A stretch of 64,000 nucleotides of DNA from DATJHM01 sp035493895 (GCA_035493895.1 DATJHM010000106.1:1-64000), one strand, 5' to 3'; counted from the first letter of the stretch, positions 36,601-45,356 are shown. Notes: a model not told the origin generated them from the letters alone. Made by a program: numbers and translations.

Positions 36601-37489
36601 ACATCCGGAAATGATCGCTCAGGTGCAGAATGCGATTACGGTTGCCCAGGCTGCAAAAACGGGTGCAGATGATGCTGAGCGTGAAGAACGAGGAGAGCCA
36701 CTACATTGGTCTGAGGCTGGTGCTGCTGTCATTCGCGAGGGATTCAAGCATGCGGGCCATATGGAGACCTCGACTTTAGAATCCGTCCCGGCTGCGAAAG
36801 AGAAAAAATTGGATCCGCGTACTCTTGCTACTATGTATATTCAGGAGCATATGCGCAAGAAGCAGCAGGAAAAAGAGCAGGCTCATGAAGAACAGAAGGA
36901 GCTCAATCGTAAGCAGCGCCATGCGAGAGAGGATGAGCAGGCCAAGCAGGCCGAAGCGCAAAATAACAGCCCGGGTAAGCCTGCTTCCTCGGATCTGAAG
37001 CCTTTACCTCCGGGAGTGCGAGATCTGGGAAATGGTTTGATCGCTGTCCCTATCAGCGAGGAGAAGGAAGTGGTCATTATACGGGACGATGTCAGTACAG
37101 AAGACTTTTTTCGTCTCTTTACCGGTGGTACGCCGCGGAGAAAGAGCACGCAGACGGTTCGCGATCCTCGTTTTGTAGAGGACGAGGATCGGCCTCGGAA
37201 TACCGGCCCTGTCTCAGCCGCCTTTAAAAAATACTATCTGGAGAATCAAGCCAAACAAGTGGAGGACGTGAAGAAGAATGAGATTGTTCTCTACGATGCA
37301 TCTCGTGATCCGAATTCTGCTTTCCATCCAGATAACCAGGAGCGAAATAATCGGGGATGGAGACCTGGAGATGGCTTTGTCTCGCGTGGCTATCTTGAGC
37401 TGAAGAAGAAAATGATGGCTGAACGGGAGAGCCAGCGAGAAGAGGCTACAGATGATGAAGATGACTCGGATCAGGCTTCAGGTGAGTGA
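33662..37489 (+). CDS. Large winged-helix protein with repetitive acidic regions
   Basis: A 1275-residue protein with no family recognised beyond its N-terminus. Residues about 75-150 form a winged helix-turn-helix (YVTLKHVAEYTKKSLRTIEL then LRQSGYL). Next come basic Arg/Gln/Pro repeats of REPQREPRPAD type, two exact 36-residue repeats (about 387-458), a helical Lys/Glu stretch (545-600), and a very acidic region (about 655-775) with recurring VYCEE or TYCEGK units. A more ordered region (about 955-1040, GFLFDVVSPEAWIQAWK) is followed by a charged C-terminus. Start ATG 33662 is 12 bases from AGGAGG. It lies by the origin-like region and between glycolysis and rpoD; a DNA-binding architectural or regulatory role is inference. 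Confidence 0.75.
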   Translation: MQQSSGNKGDNHISGRSHIYEQEIPGHNKDLDGFRGQVVGEISPPLFGKYDIHFRDKDGSYATLYRVTQLILPGALYLTWQAFVGFQVDHLPPYVTLKHVAEYTKKSLRTIELNMQRLRQSGYLSTAHSLRNGNWVVEKCFDGLYEAVIEYLTWEQSPSYIPPVREYFAIDQLDWATCQPLLRFNNYRRLIRNKKPGPKRKKVYEEEKECVDGVFREVQIEEPAQSPRQEQQEETIHVAIPFSLSPPELPACKQKQEGEPAQNQYVVKEDVQYQAQAQWSEDVQYQERRQQAMKVQYRERGQQSQNAQYRAHERQSGDDQRHAGEPRPAEPRREPRPADTRREPQREPRPADTRREPQREPRPVDVQREPQREPQYKRVDHSSRVQEEPQSIQWDKIPGLFMSPQLANSSPKKQAEPVSDKEEEPQSIQWDKIPGLFMSPQLANSSPKKQAEPVSDKEAHQEVRPALRFDEEIDEDEEYEEKDCLEVRSALPSDEDKQALIVSSTATRQPSARYLARRKRMNYLWSSPTLKLFNETMEEVDKTRWDLALKIEEIDKAREKLVHEMEHWDLVWVEIVGIERDRYWTKEEEFYEQNGYRRYKYPKPMDQYVPPEPDQAEEPVEELQGEVLSTEEYKEPQQLNQQASQEEFSQEEVRREVEDESEVTYCEGKDDESEVTYCEGKEEEPELAKGVYCEEVVEVEYYEEEEDESEVIEEVYCEEEEEEPEVSEAEDDELEGGEEVYYEEDEESEGAEGVYCEAVVEEEDECENIVSPQQYQPSPASYPPQPPVTVVSSELQPPQHESLPEPLYEQKDQQGFQEPPDQMPEGHKLQNHERMRNIMQRTAHLVVSSRPLGSHIRFEEIKVDPGLVLEQPVSEQPPPSQMAIVVEGEVGAEAIDENVQPHSKGEVKEKKVQERMRKNPDKEARGEERQSEEDVSRESGSKTTDVKGAQGVYTVSENGELKGFLFDVVSPEAWIQAWKEHPEMIAQVQNAITVAQAAKTGADDAEREERGEPLHWSEAGAAVIREGFKHAGHMETSTLESVPAAKEKKLDPRTLATMYIQEHMRKKQQEKEQAHEEQKELNRKQRHAREDEQAKQAEAQNNSPGKPASSDLKPLPPGVRDLGNGLIAVPISEEKEVVIIRDDVSTEDFFRLFTGGTPRRKSTQTVRDPRFVEDEDRPRNTGPVSAAFKKYYLENQAKQVEDVKKNEIVLYDASRDPNSAFHPDNQERNNRGWRPGDGFVSRGYLELKKKMMAERESQREEATDDEDDSDQASGE
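34820..35035 (+). repeat. 108-bp tandem duplication inside the winged-helix gene
   Basis: 34820-34927 and 34928-35035 are nearly identical and encode two copies of a 36-residue unit beginning EEPQSIQWDKIPGLF. Only a few substitutions separate them, so the duplication is recent or kept homogeneous. Confidence 0.85.
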
Positions 37490-37584
37490 GGGGTTATGTG
37501 GTTGTAACGTTTCTTCTTCAGAAATAATGATCGCTCCAGAGTTTTCTGGGAGATGGAGGTCCAATCTTTTCGTCCATCACGGAA

Positions 37585-37611
37585 TTTGTGGCTACCTCAA
37601 GTAGCCACAAA
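37585..37611. terminator. Bidirectional hairpin between convergent genes
   Basis: TTTGTGGCTAC pairs exactly with GTAGCCACAAA (11 bp, 5-base loop) between the winged-helix gene and tpiA, which converge. T-runs are short, so efficiency is uncertain. Confidence 0.55.
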
Positions 37612-37642
37612 TAGATCTCGTGGAAGAGCGTTTTCTCGCCTC

Positions 37643-38434
37643 TTATTGTATAACCGAAAGGGACTTAGACACGATTTCCAGAAAATCAGGTTTGATGCTT
37701 GCTCCACCAACCAGAGCGCCGTCGATATCAGGATGAGCCATAAACTCGCTGATATTGGCTGAGGTAACGCTTCCTCCGTAGAGAATACGCAAGGTTGCGG
37801 CAGCCTCCGGACCGTACATTTTTTGATAGAGTGTGCGTATGAAATGAATAACATCGCCTGCAATTTCGGCCGTGGCTGCCTTGCCTGTGCCAATGGCCCA
37901 GATTGGCTCATAGGCAACTACCAGCTCTGTCGCCTGCTGAGCGCTCAAATTTGCCAGGCTTAAATGCATCTGAGAGCGAATAATCTCCTGTGTCTGACCA
38001 TGTTCATATTGGTCAAGATTTTCGCCGATACAGACGATCGGGCGCAGGCCATACTTGAAGGCGGCCAGTGTTTTTTTGTTGATCAGTTCATCGCTTTCCG
38101 CAAAATAGGTACGGCGCTCGGAATGGCCGAGAATGACGTCGGAGCATATCTCTCGAAGCATCGTAGGCGAAATCTCGCCCGTAAATGCGCCTTGCTCTTC
38201 ATAATACATATTCTGTGCGCCCAGCTCAATTTTTGTGCTGCCTGTCTGCTCGAGAATCGTGCGTACGATCGGAAGCGAGATGGCTGGCGGGCAGAGAATA
38301 CTGATCAGTGAAGTAGTCTGGCTCAGTAATGCTGCCAGCCGGGGGGCTATCTCCTGTGTAAAGCTGGCAGCCTGTTTGGGGCCATAATTCATCTTCCAGT
38401 TACCGGCAATAATTGCGGTGCGCTGTTGTGCCAT
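37643..38434 (-). CDS. tpiA: Triosephosphate isomerase
   Basis: A 263-residue TIM barrel interconverting DHAP and glyceraldehyde-3-phosphate. Substrate Lys is in AGNWKMN, catalytic His in ILGHSERR, catalytic Glu in VVAYEPIWAIGTG, and the phosphate loop GGASIKPDF closes the barrel. ATG 38434 lies 9 bases after GGAGG; the longer frame is not used. Last gene of the gapA-pgk-tpiA cluster, with a parS-like site in the gap before it. Confidence 0.96.
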   Translation of the reverse strand: MAQQRTAIIAGNWKMNYGPKQAASFTQEIAPRLAALLSQTTSLISILCPPAISLPIVRTILEQTGSTKIELGAQNMYYEEQGAFTGEISPTMLREICSDVILGHSERRTYFAESDELINKKTLAAFKYGLRPIVCIGENLDQYEHGQTQEIIRSQMHLSLANLSAQQATELVVAYEPIWAIGTGKAATAEIAGDVIHFIRTLYQKMYGPEAAATLRILYGGSVTSANISEFMAHPDIDGALVGGASIKPDFLEIVSKSLSVIQ

Positions 38435-38473
38435 ACTAGTGTACCTCCACATCTTCCTGCTAATGAATGGTTA

Positions 38474-38489
38474 CTTTTCACGTGAAACA
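38474..38489. other. parS-like site between pgk and tpiA
   Basis: CTTTTCACGTGAAACA keeps the 12-bp core TTTCACGTGAAA and differs from the consensus at the first two bases. Confidence 0.7.
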
Positions 38490-38641
38490 AAACAAAGGAG
38501 CACAGTAAGTATAGCTTGCAGCTCAGGAAGCAGTTGCGCTACGCTTCATCGCGTCCCTTACGATCTCTGCTATGCTCCATCGCGTCCCTGCGAAAACTTC
38601 GTAGATGAAGAGTATAGAGTATCAAACAGAAATCTTCGTGA

Positions 38642-39835
38642 TTATTTATCCTGTAACGCTGCCACTCCAGGGAGTGTGCGTCCTTCGAGAAATTCGAGCG
38701 AGGCGCCCCCGCCAGTGGAGACATGGCTCATCTGATCTGCCAGACCCGCCTGCTCGACTGCTGCGGCTGAGTCACCACCACCAATAATCGTGATTGCGCC
38801 TTGCCGAGTGCTGTCCGCCAGCAATTGGGCCGTGGCATTGGTCCCCTGCGCAAAGGCGGGCATCTCAGCAACTCCCAGTGTACCATTCCAGATGATTGTT
38901 TTCGCTCCAGAGGCGACCTGACGGAAGAGATCGACGGTGTTGGGGCCAATATCGAGAATACGCCAGCTCTGAGGAACCTGATTCGCAGGAACCACTTTAT
39001 GCTCGGCATCGGCAGCGAAGCGATCCGCAATCACGACATCGCTCGGAAGTACAAAGCGAATACCTTTTTGTTGTGCCTGCGTGATTAAATGGCGAGCCTC
39101 TTCAACCTTACTCTCTTCGACCAGGGAATCTCCGACCTCATAACCCTGTGCCTTAAAAAAGGTGTTCGCCATACCACCGCCGATGAGGACAGCATCGGCG
39201 AGGCTGATTAAGCGCTCAAGGACCATGATCTTGTCAGAGACCTTTGCGCCACCGACAATCGCCACAAAGGGACGCTTCGGATTTTCCAGTGTTGAGCCAA
39301 GGAAATTCAGCTCTTTCTCCATCAGAAATCCTGCGACACCCGGTAAATAGCGCGTAACTCCCTCTGTCGAGGCGTGTGCGCGATGAGCCGTACCAAAGGC
39401 GTCATTGACATACAGTGTGCCGAGCGAGGCAAGCTGACGCGAAAAGTCCGGGTCGTTTTTCTCTTCCTCTTTGTGGAAGCGCAGATTTTCCAGCAGGAGC
39501 ACTTCGCCTGGTTGCAGGGCATGTGCTTGCTGCTCAACCTCGCTACCGATGCAATCCTTTGCACTCTGTACCGGTTTGTCTAACAACTTACCCAGGCGTT
39601 GAGCAACTGGCGTTAGACGCATGCTCTCGACTACCTGACCTTTGGGGCGACCCAGGTGAGACATCAAAATCACTGCGGCTCCGTGATCAAGCGAGTAATT
39701 GATCGTGGGCAGCGCGGCGCGAATGCGGGTATCATCTGTGATGTGTTGCTGACTATCCAGCGGAACATTAAAATCAACGCGCACCAGGACACGCTGGCCT
39801 GCAACCTCTATATCGCGAACTGTCTTCTTATCCAT
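38642..39835 (-). CDS. pgk: Phosphoglycerate kinase
   Basis: A 397-residue two-domain kinase forming ATP from 1,3-bisphosphoglycerate. Signatures: VRVDFNVPLD, MSHLGRPKG, LLENLRFHKEEEKND, NDAFGTAHRAHAS, GGAKVSDKI, and the C-terminal GGGDSAAAVE loop and STGGGASLEFLEG. Length is normal. ATG 39835 lies 10 bases after GGGAG. It sits between gapA and tpiA on the same strand; a strong hairpin separates it from gapA. Confidence 0.97.
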   Translation of the reverse strand: MDKKTVRDIEVAGQRVLVRVDFNVPLDSQQHITDDTRIRAALPTINYSLDHGAAVILMSHLGRPKGQVVESMRLTPVAQRLGKLLDKPVQSAKDCIGSEVEQQAHALQPGEVLLLENLRFHKEEEKNDPDFSRQLASLGTLYVNDAFGTAHRAHASTEGVTRYLPGVAGFLMEKELNFLGSTLENPKRPFVAIVGGAKVSDKIMVLERLISLADAVLIGGGMANTFFKAQGYEVGDSLVEESKVEEARHLITQAQQKGIRFVLPSDVVIADRFAADAEHKVVPANQVPQSWRILDIGPNTVDLFRQVASGAKTIIWNGTLGVAEMPAFAQGTNATAQLLADSTRQGAITIIGGGDSAAAVEQAGLADQMSHVSTGGGASLEFLEGRTLPGVAALQDK

Positions 39836-39901
39836 AGAATACTGTCTCCCTTCATACCTGTTCCTGGTATATCGTACAAGAACCGGGAGTAAAATGGCGA
39901 G

Positions 39902-39932
39902 AGAGGTTGCACGTGTTTCACGTGCAACCTCT
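39902..39932. terminator. 14-bp hairpin with an embedded parS half, gapA-pgk gap
   Basis: AGAGGTTGCACGTG (39902-39915) pairs exactly with CACGTGCAACCTCT (39919-39932) around a 3-base loop. The right half includes TGTTTCACGTG, a parS half. No strong T-run follows, so it may process or attenuate the gapA-pgk transcript. Confidence 0.6.
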
Positions 39933-39961
39933 GCTTACCTATTTTCAGACCCAGGAAGGAG

Positions 39962-40975
39962 CTAGAAGCCCTTCTGACCAATGAAATGAGTAAGATCAGC
40001 GATGCGGCTGGAATAGCCCCATTCGTTGTCGTACCAGGCAACAACTTTGACCATATTGCCACCGAGCACCATTGTGGAGAGTCCATCAACAATGGAAGAA
40101 TGCGAATCGCCGCGATAGTCGCTAGAGACCAGAGGCTCCTCGTTGTAAGCCAGAATGCCCTTCAGAGGACCAGCGGCTGCTTCTTTGAAGGCATTGTTGA
40201 CGGCATCACGGGTGACCTCTTTCTTTGTGGTAATCACAAAGTCGACGACTGAAACCGTCACGGTAGGTACGCGCAGGGACATACCATCGAAGCGACCTTT
40301 GAGCTCAGGAATGACCAGGGCCAGGGCGCGGGCCGCGCCAGTGCTGGTGGGGATGATATTCGCGCCAGCTGTGCGCGCGCGGCGCAGATCCTTGTGTACC
40401 TGATCCAGAATGCGCTGATCGTTGGTGTAGGAATGGATCGTATTCATCAGCCCATACTCGATGCCAAAGGTATCGTTCAGAATCTTGGCGGTTGGAGCAA
40501 GACAGTTGGTGGTACAGGAGGCGTTTGAGATGATCGTGTGTTTGGCTGGATCATAGACATTATCATTGACACCGAGGACAATCGTGAGATCCTCGCCTTT
40601 GGCTGGGGCGGAAATAATGACCTTCTTCGCGCCCCCCTGTAAGTGACCGGCCGCTTTAGGCGCATCAGTAAAAAAGCCTGTTGACTCAATGACGATATCA
40701 ACACCCAGATCACCCCAGGGAATTTGAGCAGGATCGCGCTGAGAAATCACTTTAATAGAATGGCCATTGACGATCAGGGCATCTTCTTTGGCCTCAACTT
40801 CGCCGGGGAAACGGCCATAAGTGGAGTCGTATTTTAAAAGGTGTGCGTTGGTTTGTGTATCGGTGAGATCGTTGACAGCAACAACTTCCAGGTCTTGAGG
40901 GTGGCGTTCAAGAATAGCCTTCAATGATTGACGCCCAATGCGCCCGAAACCGTTGATACCTATACGGACTGTCAT
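39962..40975 (-). CDS. gapA: Glyceraldehyde-3-phosphate dehydrogenase
   Basis: A 337-residue NAD-dependent enzyme. NAD-binding motif GINGFGRIGRQ is at the N-terminus, catalytic Cys in SNASCTTNCLAP, then HSYTNDQRILD and RARTAGANIIPTSTGAA. ATG 40975 is preceded by GGAG at 9 bases. A -10-like TACAAT (minus strand, near 41020) lies about 40 bases upstream. First gene of the glycolytic cluster. Confidence 0.97.
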   Translation of the reverse strand: MTVRIGINGFGRIGRQSLKAILERHPQDLEVVAVNDLTDTQTNAHLLKYDSTYGRFPGEVEAKEDALIVNGHSIKVISQRDPAQIPWGDLGVDIVIESTGFFTDAPKAAGHLQGGAKKVIISAPAKGEDLTIVLGVNDNVYDPAKHTIISNASCTTNCLAPTAKILNDTFGIEYGLMNTIHSYTNDQRILDQVHKDLRRARTAGANIIPTSTGAARALALVIPELKGRFDGMSLRVPTVTVSVVDFVITTKKEVTRDAVNNAFKEAAAGPLKGILAYNEEPLVSSDYRGDSHSSIVDGLSTMVLGGNMVKVVAWYDNEWGYSSRIADLTHFIGQKGF

Positions 40976-41763
40976 TTCCTAATTCTCCTTATGTGATGTG
41001 TTTGGTATAACGCAAATCTATTGTATCCAGAGCATATGTAAGCAAGTCTTGAGACCACGCTGTCTCTCAATCTGGAGAGAGTCTCTCTCTTAGAAAGTCT
41101 CCATCTTTAAGAGTATCGTACGTAGACCTCACAGACTCCTCACATTCAGGTACTGTGCCATTACAACTTGTTCCCAGTTTCGTTTGATATGTTCGTACCC
41201 TGTCAGAGGAATGAGATAGGTATGCGAGATGCTCCATAGCATCTTTCCCTTCGATCCCCGATTGCCAGACCTCTTACTGAGAAGATTCGGTGCCGTGAAA
41301 AATCTTCCCGTATCTCTTCATCTCTAAAAAATACCAGGAATGGATGTTTCACGTGAAACATCAAAGTGTGCTGAAGTAGAACGTGTTCCTGCCTTAGGGT
41401 GTTTCCATTTGACTCGGATGTGTGCTTCCCCTGTGAAGCTGGATGAAAATCGCTCTTCTTCCCCGATGTATCTGTGAAAGATCGAGAAACAGGAGAGGCG
41501 ATTTCTGACTCATTAGCCTTTTGATCCTGGTGACGACTCTGTGTACCTTTGGGTTCAACCTTGAATCACACTTTACAGAGTACCACTAGATCCTACAACT
41601 GGCAACATGCATGTAGATCATAGAACTGAAAGAATACATGTGAACTACGCACACGACCGATAACTCAAGAGAGCGTTTTTGGGGATTTTTTAAGATCAGA
41701 TTACGCAATCTGCGTGCTTCCAGAGCAATATGGCGAGGACAGAGATAAACTCTGTCATTTATG
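40976..41763. other. Intergenic region upstream of gapA with a perfect parS
   Basis: About 790 bases without a gene. It holds the gapA promoter region, a GAGAGAGTCTCTCTC palindrome near 41081, and a perfect 16-bp parS at 41345. Confidence 0.45.
41345..41360. other. Perfect parS site
   Basis: TGTTTCACGTGAAACA, identical to the consensus bound by chromosomal ParB/Spo0J. Intergenic. Confidence 0.85.
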
Positions 41764-43239
41764 TCAAGTTAGAGAGGTGGAAGGGAGACATGGAGGGACC
41801 GGGATGACGCCTATGGAGAAACGAATATAGTCGTCACTATAGCCAAAGCCGGAACCGGGGACGCCCGCAATGCCGATTTTCTCAAACACGGAGAAGGCGT
41901 CTTCTCCTGGCAGGAGTCGGCTCCAGTTATAGACTGTGGCATCATCGTCAATGTAAATCTCTCTGAAGAGTGGTTGCTGCTCATTAATCGCGTGCAATTG
42001 GGCAATAAAACGCTCGCGACGCAGACGATAAAATTTGCGCAGTTTCTCAGCCAGCCAGGGACGCTCCTGAAGCAGGCGGTAGTAGGCCATAAAACGCAAT
42101 TGCCATTCGCCTGGAAGCGTGGCCATCGTATTGGTCCAGCTGGCTACAATGCTGCTTGCAATCTGCGGATCGCCACAGGTGACCCAGCCGAAACGTTCAC
42201 CCGTCAACGTATAAGTTTTCGAGAGGCTGCTCACGAAGATCGTATGCTGCAATATATCGGGGACACTGAATGTTTGCATGCGTGCCATATCTTCCTCGGG
42301 TCGTCCAGTACCGATATAGGCCAGATCTGCCAGGATCAAGATCTCGCGTCCTTTCTGATAATACGCGCGCAGCACTGCATGCAGCGCTCGCAATTCGGCT
42401 GCGGTATAAGCGAGGGTTGTGGGATTATTTGTCACGGTGAGATAGATGATGCGTATATCGGCGTGAGCTTGTAGGAGTTGATCTAGCTCTTGTGCTGTCA
42501 GGCGAAAGTGATGCTCTGGCCGTGTCGGGAAGTGCTGGAGGCGATAGCCGGACATGCGTGCCTGCCATTCTGGCACATGGAAACCAGGCTCAGGAAAGAG
42601 CACTGCGACCTCTTGCATGTCTAATCCTCGTGTACGATAGAGATGAGCGAGCCCGCGCAAGACTTTGTCGATACAGTCCATTGCGCCTATGCCCAGGTTG
42701 ATCTGGGCGAAGGTGACAGGCAGGCCCCAGCATTGCATCTCTTCCGCCAGCCAGGAGCGGAGCACGGGATTCCCTACGCCGTAGATGTCATAGATGCGGA
42801 GATCATAGTTCTGAGCCAGCAACTGACGTTCATATATTTGCATATGTTCACGTAGCCAGAGATAGGTATCGCCAGTTGCCTGATAGCCATGGAGCATTTC
42901 ACCCGGTAGCGCGATGCCCAGTTCATCGGCCAGCGTACGATAATCCTGCTCACCGCCAGGGGCACCCTCGCACTCGACAACGCGGCGTAGATCGATATCG
43001 CCGATGGTGCGATTGACGATCTCGGCAGAAATGATCTCTTCCGAGATACCTTGCTGACGACATGCCTCCGCCAGTTCGGCGACGATGCGTGCCATTACGC
43101 GGATTGGTCCAGGTCCTTCCATGATGTGAGGGCGATAACGATGAATATATTCGCTGCGGAGCTGGCGAAGAAGTGTGCGTTGCTCATCAGGTGTGGCGGG
43201 CAGGATTGTGTAAGAATCCGTGGAGGGCTCATGGGGCAT
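41764..43239 (-). CDS. Class I/II PLP-dependent aminotransferase
   Basis: A 491-residue fold-type I PLP enzyme. The PLP Lys is in SSLSKTYTLTGERFGW, with the preceding DLAYIGTG aspartate and NNPTT loop, and LYRTRG-type helices. The first 100 residues are an N-terminal extension. The substrate is unknown; the sequence is not close to a named aspartate or tyrosine aminotransferase. ATG 43239 lies 10 bases after GGGAG; longer frames are not supported. It stands alone, with parS sites on both sides. Confidence 0.85.
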   Translation of the reverse strand: MPHEPSTDSYTILPATPDEQRTLLRQLRSEYIHRYRPHIMEGPGPIRVMARIVAELAEACRQQGISEEIISAEIVNRTIGDIDLRRVVECEGAPGGEQDYRTLADELGIALPGEMLHGYQATGDTYLWLREHMQIYERQLLAQNYDLRIYDIYGVGNPVLRSWLAEEMQCWGLPVTFAQINLGIGAMDCIDKVLRGLAHLYRTRGLDMQEVAVLFPEPGFHVPEWQARMSGYRLQHFPTRPEHHFRLTAQELDQLLQAHADIRIIYLTVTNNPTTLAYTAAELRALHAVLRAYYQKGREILILADLAYIGTGRPEEDMARMQTFSVPDILQHTIFVSSLSKTYTLTGERFGWVTCGDPQIASSIVASWTNTMATLPGEWQLRFMAYYRLLQERPWLAEKLRKFYRLRRERFIAQLHAINEQQPLFREIYIDDDATVYNWSRLLPGEDAFSVFEKIGIAGVPGSGFGYSDDYIRFSIGVIPVPPCLPSTSLT

Positions 43240-43382
43240 AGCTATCGTGCTCCCTTCGTTATGATCTTTGTATAATCTCTTCATCAAGACAGCAGTAATC
43301 CACAGTGACTGCCTGCTTTCAAGAGTGTAGCATAGAATCTCAAGGATGGACAGGGAAGAATTTTTCTGTGTCACAGATCTGG

Positions 43383-43398
43383 TGTTTCACGTGAAACA
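43383..43398. other. Perfect parS site
   Basis: TGTTTCACGTGAAACA in the divergent gap between the aminotransferase and SDR genes. Confidence 0.85.
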
Positions 43399-43528
43399 AA
43401 TCTTTTCTCTGATATGATACAGTGAGGGCAATGAGAGTACGTCTGGAAACCAGGCTATTGCCATGGAGGATGTTGTTTGAGGGCAGAAAGTTCTGTGTAG
43501 AGAAATATTTAGAAGAGGAAGGGGCACG

Positions 43529-44275
43529 ATGTTTCAAGAGAAGACGGTTGTTGTGACGGGGGCCGGACGGGGTATTGGACGTGCCCTGGCGCTCGGGTTT
43601 GCGAAGCAAGGGGCTCGGGTTCTTGTACATTATGGGCATGCACAGTCTGGTGCTGAAGAGGTGGTCAGGCAGATTCGCGAGGGCGGCGGTTCCGCTCAGA
43701 TGATCCAGGCAGATCTGGGAAAAACAGAGGCAGTGAGAGATCTGGTCTCACAGGCACATGCGCAACTGGGAAAGATTGATGTCTGGATCAACAATGCAGG
43801 CGCAAGTGCAAATTCGCGGGAGACGGTAGGGATGAGTGAGGTGGAGATATTTGAGCGCTTGATGCAAGTAGATGTGTTGGGAACCTGGCTCTGTTCGCGT
43901 GAAGTTGCTCCGTATATGAACGATGGTGGCTGTATTCTGACGACTGGTTGGGATGCGGCTCTCTCCGGCGCAGAAGGTCTTCCGAGCCAGATCTATGCGA
44001 TGAGCAAGGGGGCGATCATCTCCCTGACGCGTTGCCTTGCGCTCGAATATGCGCCGCGTTTGCGCGTGAATTGTATTGCGCCCGGCTATGTTGAGAATGA
44101 GTGGTCACAGAGTTTAGCGGAGAAAACTCGACAGCATTTACAGCAGGCGAATCCTTTACAGCGTCTGGGCACGCCAGAAGATATCGTGGGAACTGCGCTT
44201 TTTCTGGCCTCACCTGCCGCCGCGTTTATTACCGGACAGGTCATCCTGGTAAATGGCGGGGAAGTGATGCGCTGA
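43529..44275 (+). CDS. Short-chain dehydrogenase/reductase (FabG-like)
   Basis: A 248-residue classical SDR: TGAGRGIG, NNAG, and YAMSK catalytic Tyr/Lys, then NCIAPGYV and a C-terminal GQVILVNGGEVMR. This is the layout of 3-oxoacyl-ACP reductase and glucose dehydrogenase relatives; the substrate cannot be fixed. The usual catalytic Ser position reads TTGWDAAL with a later Ser. ATG 43529 follows GGAAGGGG by 4-8 bases. The stop codon touches the first parS site of the array at 44276. Confidence 0.85.
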   Translation: MFQEKTVVVTGAGRGIGRALALGFAKQGARVLVHYGHAQSGAEEVVRQIREGGGSAQMIQADLGKTEAVRDLVSQAHAQLGKIDVWINNAGASANSRETVGMSEVEIFERLMQVDVLGTWLCSREVAPYMNDGGCILTTGWDAALSGAEGLPSQIYAMSKGAIISLTRCLALEYAPRLRVNCIAPGYVENEWSQSLAEKTRQHLQQANPLQRLGTPEDIVGTALFLASPAAAFITGQVILVNGGEVMR

Positions 44276-44477
44276 TGTTTCACGTGGAACGTTGGAGGGG
44301 AAATTGTGAGGACGTTTCACGTGAAACATCAGAAAAGAGATCATAGTGAGACGTTCCACGTGAAACATCGAAATGGAAACTATGTGAGTGTTCCACGTGG
44401 AACATTAACAGGAAGAGTGAAGGAACGTTTCACATGAAACATCACAAAGGGAAAAGAAGAGCGTTTCACGTGAAACA
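44276..44477. other. Six-site parS-like array
   Basis: Sites begin at 44276, 44313, 44352, 44389, 44426 and 44462, with steps of 37, 39, 37, 37 and 36 bp. 44313 and 44462 keep the intact core; the others have TTCCACGTG, GTGGAA or CACATG variants. The array fills the gap between two convergent genes. Confidence 0.85.
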
Positions 44478-44523
44478 TTAACGCATTCCCGACTAGATCA
44501 GAATTGTCTTGCACAAAGGTAAT

Positions 44524-45306
44524 TTAATCCTGTAACCATGCTTGCAAATCAGTACGAAAGATCTCAAAGGCGTCATCCTGCGGTGTATACCCTAAGAGAT
44601 CGCGTGTGGTAGTGATATCGAGACGCTTAAAACGGTTATCAGAAATGCCATGCACAATAGCAAAGTGCACTTCAGGAGTCTCAATACAGCGAAGCAGGAG
44701 ATGATTTAAATCTCGCTCACTCACGTAACCGCTCAGATGGAGCGTGTTAGGGTCCTGTCGTAACCAATTGGACGCATCGCCATTCACATCATAGGCTCCA
44801 ATGCGGACCACAATGCTCGAAAGCCCTTCTGCATGGGCAAAGTAAGAAGCGACTGCTTCCCCAAAACACTTGCTGACCCCATACATATTCATCGGCCTGA
44901 GAAGCGACTCGGGATGTGTCTGTACGTCTGGAGGGTATCCCGCGATAACCTGGGCGCTACTTGCGAAGATCACCCGCTGGCATCCCTGATCCTTTGCCGC
45001 TCGAAAGATATTGTAGGTGCCATGAATATTATTTTGTAGCAGTGAATGAGTGAAATCGGCGTCGGGATTGGCGTCTGCTGCCAGATGGATGACGGTGTCG
45101 ATGTCCCGACACGCTTGCTGGCAGGCTTGCAGATCGGCCACATCAAGCTCAACGACTTCATGCTCTTGAGATATGGCCGAGGCTATGGATGCTGTATCCC
45201 GATCTGCCAGGCGAAAGATATAGTGCGAAGCCGCAGAACGGAAAAATGCTGAACCAATTCCTCCTGCCGCACCTGTTAACAGGATTCTTTTTCTCTGATT
45301 TGTCAT
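44524..45306 (-). CDS. NAD-dependent epimerase/dehydratase family, uronate-dehydrogenase-like
   Basis: A 260-residue extended SDR. It has GAAGGIG at the dinucleotide site, a catalytic Tyr-x3-Lys in YGVSK, and a C-terminal block (GYVSERDLNHLLLRCIE, VHGISDNRF, LGYTPQDDAF) that resembles uronate dehydrogenases, which oxidise uronic acids to aldarolactones. The assignment is by motif resemblance only. ATG 45306 lies 9 bases after AAGGA. Flanked by parS-like sites on both sides. Confidence 0.8.
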   Translation of the reverse strand: MTNQRKRILLTGAAGGIGSAFFRSAASHYIFRLADRDTASIASAISQEHEVVELDVADLQACQQACRDIDTVIHLAADANPDADFTHSLLQNNIHGTYNIFRAAKDQGCQRVIFASSAQVIAGYPPDVQTHPESLLRPMNMYGVSKCFGEAVASYFAHAEGLSSIVVRIGAYDVNGDASNWLRQDPNTLHLSGYVSERDLNHLLLRCIETPEVHFAIVHGISDNRFKRLDITTTRDLLGYTPQDDAFEIFRTDLQAWLQD

Positions 45307-45356
45307 ATTTCTTTATCCTTTTCTCTGTTTATATAAAGGAGCCGAGAGGGCGAAGC

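Noticed and set aside
38539..38593. Near-duplicate of CTACGCTTCATCGCGTCCCT at 31-bp spacing between pgk and tpiA
   Set aside because: Only two imperfect copies; too little to call a functional element.
44276..44477. Looks like a CRISPR array (short repeats with similar spacing)
   Set aside because: The repeats are 16-bp palindromes with many variants and about 20-base gaps, recur singly at other loci, and no cas gene is present; the parS consensus explains them.
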